This document shows, piece by piece, positions 6,764 through 10,714 of a stretch of 10,714 bases of DNA. The DNA comes from Dehalococcoidia bacterium (lineage in GTDB: Bacteria; Chloroflexota; Dehalococcoidia; Tepidiformales; Tepidiformaceae). Numbering within the stretch: the stretch's first letter is position 1; each line of letters opens with the position of its first letter. A program made the translations under genes and the position numbers. The stretch spans positions 1 through 10,714 of the forward strand of contig SLAK01000089.1 in assembly GCA_007126855.1 (NCBI GenBank). Direction: 5' to 3'. The notes under the pieces are model-generated. The model did no database searches, was not told where the DNA came from, and saw nothing but the letters and a program-made list of their open reading frames with translations.

Positions 6764-8632
6764 TCAAACGTGCTCCTTTACGCGCTCCGCCAGCGTCCGC
6801 GTGAAGCCGATGGTGCTGGCGATGTCGTCGATTTCCGCTTCGCGAATGCCCTTGACCGAGCCGAACTTGCGGAGCAGAGCCTTTTTCCGCTTCGGCCCGA
6901 TGCCCGGGATGGTGTCGAGCGCGCTCTGCACGGAGGCCTTGCCGCGCACCTTGCGGTGATAGGTGATGGCGAAGCGGTGGGCTTCGTCCCGGATGCGCTG
7001 CACCAGGAAGAGCGCCTCGGAGCCGCGCGGCAGTATGATCGGTTCATCTTCGTCGGGGACGAACACTTCTTCGTGCCGCTTGGCCAGGCCGACAGCCGGG
7101 ATGTGGTGCACCCCCATTTCCTGCATCGCCTGGCGCGCTGCCGAGAGCTGGCCCTTGCCGCCGTCGATGATCACCAGGTCGGGCAGGTCCCACCGATCAC
7201 CGTCCGGTGCCGGGGGTTCGGCGGTGCTGCCATTTGGCGACGGCGCCGCGTGGCGGAAGCGCCGCTTCAGGATCTCATGCATCGTCGCGTAGTCGTCGGC
7301 GCCCGTGACGGTTTTGACCTTGAAGCGGCGGTACTGGTTGCTCGCAGGTTTGCCATCGACAAAGACGACCATGCTCGACACGGGGTTTGCGCCCTGGATG
7401 TTCGAATTGTCATAACATTCGATCCGGCGCGGGACATCCGGCAGTGACAGCTCTTCGCGAAGCTGGTCGAGCGCCTGGTTCGTCCGCGTGGAGTCGGCCA
7501 GCCATTTCACCCGGAGCATGTCGAGCGCTTCTTTCGCGTTGTCGTTCGCGAGCTCGACAAGCCTCTTCTTCTCGCCGCGCTCCGGCACGCGGATCTCGAC
7601 CTTTGTCCCGCGCTTCTCGGTCAGCAGTTCCTCAAGCGCATCGGCGTCCTCCACCGGCGAAGGGACGAGTATGAGCTTCGGGATGGACTGGGCGCTTTCG
7701 TAGTACTGCAGCAGGAAGTTGCTGAGCACCGTCGCGTCGTCCTCTTCGCTCGCGCCTTCGAGCACGAAGTTGTCGCGCCCCACCATCTGCGGCCCGCGGA
7801 TGAAGAACACCTGCACGCACGCCTGGTCCCCGTCGCGCGCCAGGCCGAAGACGTCGGCATCGGCGTCTTTCGTCGTTGCCACCATCTGGCGCTCGACGGT
7901 CCGCTCGATGGCGCGGATCTGGTCGCGGATCATTGCGGCGCGCTCGTATTCGAGCTGCTCGGCTGCTTCGTCCATCTGCCGGTGCAGCCTGGACAGCACC
8001 GCATCGGTCTGCCCTTCCAGGAACAGCAGCACCTGGTCGATGACCTCGCGGTACTCTTCCGGCGTGCAGAAGCTCGTGCAGGGCGCGATACAGCGCTTGA
8101 TGTAGTAGTCCAGGCAGGGCCGCGGGTCCTTCCCGGTGATCTCCTTCGTGCACGAGCGCCAGGGGAAGAGCTTCTTCACCAGGTCGAGCGTCGCGCGGAC
8201 CGAGCTGGCGCTGGCGTATGGCCCGAAGTAGCGCGCGCCATCGCGCTCGACGCGGCGCGTGATATACACGCGTGGCCACGGGTTCTGGACATCGACTTTC
8301 AGGTAGGGATAACGCTTGTCGTCCTTCAGCCGGATGTTGAAGAAGGGCTGGTGGCGCTTGATCAGCGTTGCTTCGAGGATCAGCGCTTCGCCTGCGTTGC
8401 TTGTGACGATGTATTCGAAGTCGTCGATCTGGCGGCGCATCTGGAACACCTTCGGCTGCAGCGAACGCGGCGACCCGAAGTACGAGCGCACACGGTCCTT
8501 CAGCCTGGCCGCCTTGCCGACATAGATCACCTCGCCGCGGGTGTTGCGGAAGATGTACACGCCGGGCTTTGCGGGCAGAGCGTCGAGTTGCTTTCGCAGC
8601 TTCTCGGAAACGGTGGAGGAGCGTGCCGCCAT
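6764..8632 (-). CDS. uvrC: UvrABC system protein C (excinuclease subunit)
   Basis: This 622-residue nuclease makes both incisions flanking a DNA lesion, after handover from UvrB, in nucleotide excision repair. An N-terminal GIY-YIG domain (about 22-100; PGVY 23-26, YVG 37-39, Arg47, Glu87) makes the 3' cut. Cys161, Cys173, Cys181 and Cys185 match the known UvrC 4Fe-4S ligand spacing. A UVR helical hairpin (about 205-240) contacts UvrB. The RNase H-like domain carries Asp408 (CYDNSNIQG), Asp490 (IIDGGKGQL) and His552 (DEAHRF) for the 5' cut. Tandem helix-hairpin-helix motifs (IPGIGPKRKKALL at 575-587) end the protein. All key residues are present, and the length matches the family. I chose ATG 8632, about 22 residues before PGVY. 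The open frame continues to 8740, but that extension covers the vapBC operator and lacks family similarity. No good Shine-Dalgarno precedes ATG 8632. Confidence 0.96.
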   Translation of the reverse strand: MAARSSTVSEKLRKQLDALPAKPGVYIFRNTRGEVIYVGKAARLKDRVRSYFGSPRSLQPKVFQMRRQIDDFEYIVTSNAGEALILEATLIKRHQPFFNIRLKDDKRYPYLKVDVQNPWPRVYITRRVERDGARYFGPYASASSVRATLDLVKKLFPWRSCTKEITGKDPRPCLDYYIKRCIAPCTSFCTPEEYREVIDQVLLFLEGQTDAVLSRLHRQMDEAAEQLEYERAAMIRDQIRAIERTVERQMVATTKDADADVFGLARDGDQACVQVFFIRGPQMVGRDNFVLEGASEEDDATVLSNFLLQYYESAQSIPKLILVPSPVEDADALEELLTEKRGTKVEIRVPERGEKKRLVELANDNAKEALDMLRVKWLADSTRTNQALDQLREELSLPDVPRRIECYDNSNIQGANPVSSMVVFVDGKPASNQYRRFKVKTVTGADDYATMHEILKRRFRHAAPSPNGSTAEPPAPDGDRWDLPDLVIIDGGKGQLSAARQAMQEMGVHHIPAVGLAKRHEEVFVPDEDEPIILPRGSEALFLVQRIRDEAHRFAITYHRKVRGKASVQSALDTIPGIGPKRKKALLRKFGSVKGIREAEIDDIASTIGFTRTLAERVKEHV

Positions 8633-8663
8633 GGTCTCAGTGTACCGGGGGAGGCTGCCGATA

Positions 8664-8678
8664 CTCACGTTGCGTGAG
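8664..8678. promoter_or_regulatory. Short perfect inverted repeat in the uvrC-vapB divergent region
   Basis: CTCACG and CGTGAG (8664-8669, 8673-8678) flank a 3-nt spacer, 32 bp upstream of the uvrC ATG. It could be a small operator or an mRNA hairpin in the uvrC leader. It does not match a LexA box I know. The role is speculative. Confidence 0.25.
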
Positions 8679-8699
8679 CCCGGCGCTTCAGATAGATGC

Positions 8700-8727
8700 G
8701 CTTCCATTTTGGATGCATAATGGAAGC
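8700..8727 (+). promoter_or_regulatory. vapBC operator: 9-bp inverted repeat overlapping the -10 box
   Basis: GCTTCCATT (8700-8708) and AATGGAAGC (8719-8727) are perfect inverted arms around a 10-nt spacer that itself contains ATGCAT. The right arm overlaps a -10-like CATAAT (8716-8721). This is the expected layout for autorepression, in which the ribbon-helix-helix antitoxin, with or without its toxin, binds a palindrome covering its own promoter. No clear -35 is visible at the usual distance. The -10 to ATG gap is only 9 nt. Confidence 0.65.
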
Positions 8728-8730
8728 ACC

Positions 8731-8982
8731 ATGGCAACACTCACCTTGAAGAACGTGCCCGACGATCTCTACAAGGCGCTAAAGGAGGCGGCGGCGAAGA
8801 ACCGGCGCAGCCTCAACCAGGAGGCGATCCTGCGGCTGGAGCAGGCCGTCCCGGGGAAAGCCGAAAGAGATCCCGAGGAAATCATTGCCCGGCTGCGCAG
8901 ATTCCAGGCCACCATCCCACCGGAAAAGCGTGCCGCCACCCGGGAAGAGATTGATCGCTGGAAGCGGGAGGGCCGCGCCTGA
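8731..8982 (+). CDS. vapB: VapB/FitA-like ribbon-helix-helix antitoxin
   Basis: This 83-residue protein has an N-terminal Arc/FitA-type ribbon-helix-helix DNA-binding domain. The beta strand is ATLTLKNVP (2-10), helix 1 is DDLYKALKEAAAKN (11-24), and helix 2 begins at RSLNQEAILRLEQ (26-38). The charged, helical C-terminal tail (about 44-83, Arg/Glu-rich) is the part that normally wraps and inhibits the toxin. It likely represses its own promoter through the palindrome just upstream. ATG 8731 is the only reasonable start. Upstream GGAAG (8722-8726, inside the operator) is a weak Shine-Dalgarno at best. The stop codon overlaps the inferred start of the PIN toxin, as is usual for such pairs. Gene symbol by family; the exact subfamily is uncertain. 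Confidence 0.88.
   Translation: MATLTLKNVPDDLYKALKEAAAKNRRSLNQEAILRLEQAVPGKAERDPEEIIARLRRFQATIPPEKRAATREEIDRWKREGRA
8967..8971 (+). promoter_or_regulatory. Shine-Dalgarno for vapC, pointing to a CTG start
   Basis: GGAGG (within GGGAGGG, 8966-8972), inside the end of vapB, lies 7 nt before CTG 8979 and 10 nt before ATT 8982. The first conventional in-frame start, GTG 9000, is 28 nt away. The site therefore supports initiation at 8979 (or 8982). Confidence 0.6.
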
Positions 8983-9383
8983 TTGTCGTTGATGTCAATG
9001 TGATAGTCCTCGGTGGCGTCAGACCGGACCCGAGTGACGTGGTTGAACAGCTGTTGCGCATCGATCGCGATTGGGCGGCGCCACTGCTCTGGCGAAGTGA
9101 ATTCCTCAATGTGCTTGCAGCGTACATTCGTCTTCGAGGTTGGGAGTTAGACGACGCGATCAATGCCTACCATGAAGCGAGCTCTCTCATCGTTCATGAG
9201 GAGCTTGCCGTCCCGGAAGAAGTGCTGGCACTCATATCGGGCTCCCCCTGCACCGCGTATGACCTGCAATACGTTGCCCTTGCGCAAAAGCTCCGCGTGC
9301 CCCTGGTAACCTTCGACAAACAGCTCCTCGCCGAATTCCCCGGCATGGCAGTCACGCCCGAAGAATTCGTGGGCTCGAATTGA
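8979..9383 (+). CDS. vapC: VapC-type PIN-domain ribonuclease toxin
   Basis: This 134-residue (from CTG 8979) PIN-domain nuclease is the probable RNA-cleaving toxin of a type II toxin-antitoxin pair. The four conserved acidic residues that hold the divalent metal are all visible: Asp5 in IVVDVNV, Glu41 in WRSEFLNVLA, Asp95 in TAYDLQYVALA and Asp113 in VTFDKQL. The domain appears full length and undamaged. The start is odd. The frame is open back to 8955, but no ATG, GTG or TTG precedes the codon for Asp5. CTG 8979 forms a CTGA overlap with the vapB stop and has GGAGG 7 nt upstream; ATT 8982 is the alternative. Starting at GTG 9000 would delete the first catalytic Asp and strand beta 1. The frame ends in TGA at 9381-9383. 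Confidence 0.85.
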   Translation: MIVVDVNVIVLGGVRPDPSDVVEQLLRIDRDWAAPLLWRSEFLNVLAAYIRLRGWELDDAINAYHEASSLIVHEELAVPEEVLALISGSPCTAYDLQYVALAQKLRVPLVTFDKQLLAEFPGMAVTPEEFVGSN

Positions 9384-9421
9384 CAGCGTCCCGCCAAACG
9401 AGCCCGTTGCCCGGCCTCGCG

Positions 9422-9427
9422 TAGAAT
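9422..9427 (+). promoter_or_regulatory. Candidate -10 box of the crotonase gene
   Basis: TAGAAT lies 39 nt before the ATG, leaving room for a normal leader carrying the GGAG ribosome binding site (9456-9459). No good -35 sits 16-18 nt upstream. The TTGACA at 9380-9385 overlaps the vapC stop and is too far away (36 nt). Confidence 0.35.
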
Positions 9428-9466
9428 CGCTCCGTACCACACTGCCTTCAGGACTGGAGCTCGCAC

Positions 9467-10273
9467 ATGACCTACGAAGCCATCCGCTACGACGTCGATC
9501 AGGGTGTCGCCGTCATCACGCTCAACAAGCCCGAGCGGCTCAACGCCTTCGACGACCAGATGCTCGCCGAGTGGACCGACGCCGTCCAGCGCGCCGACCA
9601 GGACCGGGACGTCCGGGCCATCGTCATCACCGGCGCCGGGCGCGGCTTCTGCAGCGGCATGAATGTAGCCGATGAGGCGGGCGGCGATGGCGTGTTGAAG
9701 TCGCAGTCCACCGTGGCAGAACGCCGCCACAGCCTCCGCGACCGGGTGCACCCCATCCCGCGCGCGCTCATCCAGCTCGAGAAGCCTTACATCGCGGCGC
9801 TAAACGGCGCTGCCGCAGGCGCCGGGATGGATATGGCCAGCATGGCGGACATCCGCTTCGCCAGCTCGACCGCGCGCTTCGGCATGACCTATGTGCGCAT
9901 GGGGCTCATCCCCGGTGACGGCGGCTGCTACACCTTGCCGCGAATTGTCGGCACCGCGAAGGCGCTTGAGCTCATCTGGTCCGGCCGTCTCTTCGATGCG
10001 CAGGAGGCGCTGGAGATTGGCTACGTGTCCGCCGTGTACGAACCAGACGAACTGATGCCGAAGACGCTGGAGTTCGCCCGGCAAATTGCGAAAGGCCCGG
10101 CGCAGGCTGTCCAGCTATCGAAGAAGCTGGTGTACCGGTCTGAAAACATCTCTTTCGACGACCACCTGGACATGGCGCAGATGGCAATGTTCATTGCCCA
10201 GACCACCGAAGACGCGAAGGAAGGGCCGAAGGCCTTCGTCGAGAAGCGGGAGCCACAGTTCAAGGGCTATTAG
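9467..10273 (+). CDS. Crotonase-fold (enoyl-CoA hydratase/isomerase family) protein with altered active site
   Basis: This 268-residue protein has the usual crotonase length. Start ATG 9467 has GGAG 7 nt upstream. The fold signatures are clear: VAVITLNKPERLNAF (14-28), the first oxyanion-hole loop GRGFCSGMNVAD (about 58-69), NGAAAGAGMD (113-122) with the second oxyanion loop, then FGMTYVRMGLIPGDGG (138-153), and the C-terminal AFVEKREPQFKGY helix. Aligned by eye to rat mitochondrial hydratase, Glu144 corresponds to Asp122 and Glu164 to Tyr142, so the two hydratase acid/base residues are not conserved. Asp151 in the IPGDGG loop is a possible catalytic alternative. It binds an acyl-CoA and forms a CoA thioester enolate, but could be an isomerase, hydrolase or lyase instead of a hydratase. 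It is monocistronic, with a terminator directly downstream. Confidence 0.92.
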   Translation: MTYEAIRYDVDQGVAVITLNKPERLNAFDDQMLAEWTDAVQRADQDRDVRAIVITGAGRGFCSGMNVADEAGGDGVLKSQSTVAERRHSLRDRVHPIPRALIQLEKPYIAALNGAAAGAGMDMASMADIRFASSTARFGMTYVRMGLIPGDGGCYTLPRIVGTAKALELIWSGRLFDAQEALEIGYVSAVYEPDELMPKTLEFARQIAKGPAQAVQLSKKLVYRSENISFDDHLDMAQMAMFIAQTTEDAKEGPKAFVEKREPQFKGY

Positions 10274-10301
10274 GCTGCGACTGCGCCATGCGCAGCTTTT
10301 T
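10274..10301 (+). terminator. Intrinsic terminator of the crotonase gene
   Basis: Immediately after the TAG stop, CTGCGC (10281-10286) and GCGCAG (10290-10295) form a 6-bp stem with loop CAT, followed one base later by TTTTT (10297-10301). An alternative longer-range stem pairs GCTGCG (10274-10279) with CGCAGC (10291-10296). Either form fits a Rho-independent terminator separating the gene from the tRNA. Confidence 0.8.
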
Positions 10302-10320
10302 GCTAGTCTACGAATCAGGT

Positions 10321-10397
10321 CGGAGCGTGGCGCAGCCTGGTAGCGCACCTGAATGGGGTTCAGGAGGTCCCGCGTTCAAATCGCGGCGCTCCGACCA
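10321..10397 (+). tRNA. tRNA-Pro (anticodon GGG)
   Basis: A complete 77-nt cloverleaf. The acceptor stem pairs CGGAGCG (10321-10327) with CGCTCCG (10387-10393), followed by discriminator A and an encoded CCA (10395-10397). The D stem is GCGC/GCGC with AGCCTGGTA in the loop. The anticodon stem CCTGA/TCAGG encloses loop ATGGGGT, with anticodon GGG at 10355-10357. The T stem CCGCG/CGCGG encloses TTCAAAT. The first base pair C-G and overall sequence resemble bacterial proline tRNAs. It decodes CCC and, by wobble, CCU. Confidence 0.97.
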
Positions 10398-10501
10398 GAT
10401 CCACCCTCTCGTAGTCAGCGGCGACACATGAACCCTTGTGTGGAGTGTTCCGTGCGCGCGCTGACGTGCTAAATCGCATCGAGATCACTTGAAACCAGCA
10501 C
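10398..10501. other. Intergenic spacer after tRNA-Pro, no gene seen
   Basis: About 100 bp with no credible reading frame and no ribosome binding site. It contains a short imperfect hairpin (ACACA near 10424 against TGTGT near 10437). It also holds a 13-nt GC-rich word, CGTGCGCGCGCTG (10451-10463), repeated at 10582-10594 inside the CoA-transferase gene. Confidence 0.5.
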
Positions 10502-10536
10502 AAACCCGGCGCCTCCTCCGTGACGGCGCCGGGTTT
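10502..10536. terminator. Strong stem-loop, probable bidirectional terminator
   Basis: AAACCCGGCGCC (10502-10513) and GGCGCCGGGTTT (10525-10536) form a perfect 12-bp stem with an 11-nt loop. It lies between the tRNA (plus strand) and the end of the CoA-transferase gene (minus strand, stop at 10554). Because the stem itself ends in AAA/TTT, it offers a short U-tract in both directions. It suits termination of both converging transcripts, more plausibly the CoA-transferase, whose stop is 17 nt away. Confidence 0.7.
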
Positions 10537-10553
10537 GCCTTGCCGGCCCCCTG

Positions 10554-10714
10554 CTACCCCGGCGCCTGGTTCGTTTCGTGACGTGCGCGCGCTGCGGGTG
10601 ACTCAAAAAGGACGCCGGCGTTGGTTAGCTCGGCAATCTCATCGGCGGAAAGGCCGAGGCGGGAAGAGAGCACCTCGACGTTGTGTTCGCCGAGCTGAGG
10701 GGCTGGCCCTCGCA
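10554..10714 (-). CDS. CaiB/BaiF (class III) CoA-transferase, C-terminal end only
   Basis: Only the last 52 residues are inside the window; the frame enters from the right edge and stops with TAG at 10554-10556. The visible part contains GPAPQLGEHNVEVLSSRLGL and then SADEIAELTNAGVL. That is the typical closing segment of class III CoA-transferases: a Pro-rich loop, LGEHN, an LG-LS helix and an EI..L...GV terminal helix. Such enzymes move CoA between carboxylic acids in the cytoplasm. An extra polar tail of about 17 residues follows. The substrate cannot be judged from this fragment. It converges with the crotonase and tRNA genes, so it is not in their operon. Confidence 0.85.
   Translation of the reverse strand, partial: RGPAPQLGEHNVEVLSSRLGLSADEIAELTNAGVLFESPAARARHETNQAPG

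Noticed and set aside
7982..8677. 231-codon plus-strand frame antisense to the uvrC 5' half
   Set aside because: Shadow of uvrC; no recognisable protein features.
8633..8740. N-terminal extension of UvrC up to 8740
   Set aside because: The extra 36 residues do not resemble UvrC, and the stretch covers the vapBC operator and vapB start. ATG 8632 gives the normal family N-terminus.
9000..9383. VapC starting at GTG 9000
   Set aside because: Would remove beta strand 1 and the first catalytic Asp, and has no Shine-Dalgarno at a usable distance.
9380..9427. TTGACA (9380) plus TAGAAT (9422) as one promoter
   Set aside because: The 36-nt gap is about twice the workable spacing.
10451..10594. 13-nt repeat CGTGCGCGCGCTG at 10451 and 10582 as an att site or mobile-element border
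   Set aside because: Low-complexity alternating GC word; one copy is inside a coding region, and nothing mobile lies between the copies.

Overview
The window is GC-rich chromosomal DNA, densely packed with bacterial genes. The gene types suggest a free-living Chloroflexota-like or other GC-rich bacterium: a small acidic-headed two-helix membrane protein, HyuA/HyuB, a secreted subtilase with carboxypeptidase-regulatory-like repeats, and a crotonase near a class III CoA-transferase. The phylum is an inference from gene style, not from a marker gene. No phage gene, insertion sequence or CRISPR array is visible.

Layout, left to right. (1) Positions 1-442, minus strand: the N-terminal part of an unnamed two-helix membrane protein that runs off the left edge. 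(2) 540-3997, minus strand: a tightly coupled hyuA-hyuB pair (ATGA overlap) encoding the two subunits of a hydantoinase/5-oxoprolinase/acetone-carboxylase-superfamily enzyme. (3) 4188-6707, plus strand and divergent from hyuA: a secreted S8 serine protease with signal peptide, propeptide, complete catalytic triad, three tandem regulatory-like beta domains and a C-terminal Ig-like domain. (4) 6764-8632, minus strand and convergent with the protease: UvrC, the nucleotide excision repair nuclease. (5) 8731-9383, plus strand and divergent from uvrC: a VapBC-type toxin-antitoxin pair with an inverted-repeat operator over its -10 box and an apparently non-standard toxin start codon. (6) 9467-10273, plus strand: a crotonase-fold acyl-CoA enzyme lacking both classical hydratase glutamates, closed by an intrinsic terminator. 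(7) 10321-10397: tRNA-Pro(GGG). (8) From 10554 to the right edge, minus strand: the C-terminus of a CaiB/BaiF (class III) CoA-transferase, preceded by a strong stem-loop.

The genes do not form one pathway. HyuAB is probably an amide- or ring-opening or carboxylating enzyme of unknown substrate. The crotonase and CoA-transferase hint at acyl-CoA catabolism nearby but are convergent, not an operon. UvrC and tRNA-Pro are housekeeping genes, and VapBC is an accessory stability or stress module. I found no convincing undescribed multi-gene system. The points most worth checking are the vapC start codon, the vapBC operator and possible leaderless mRNA, and the altered active site of the crotonase.
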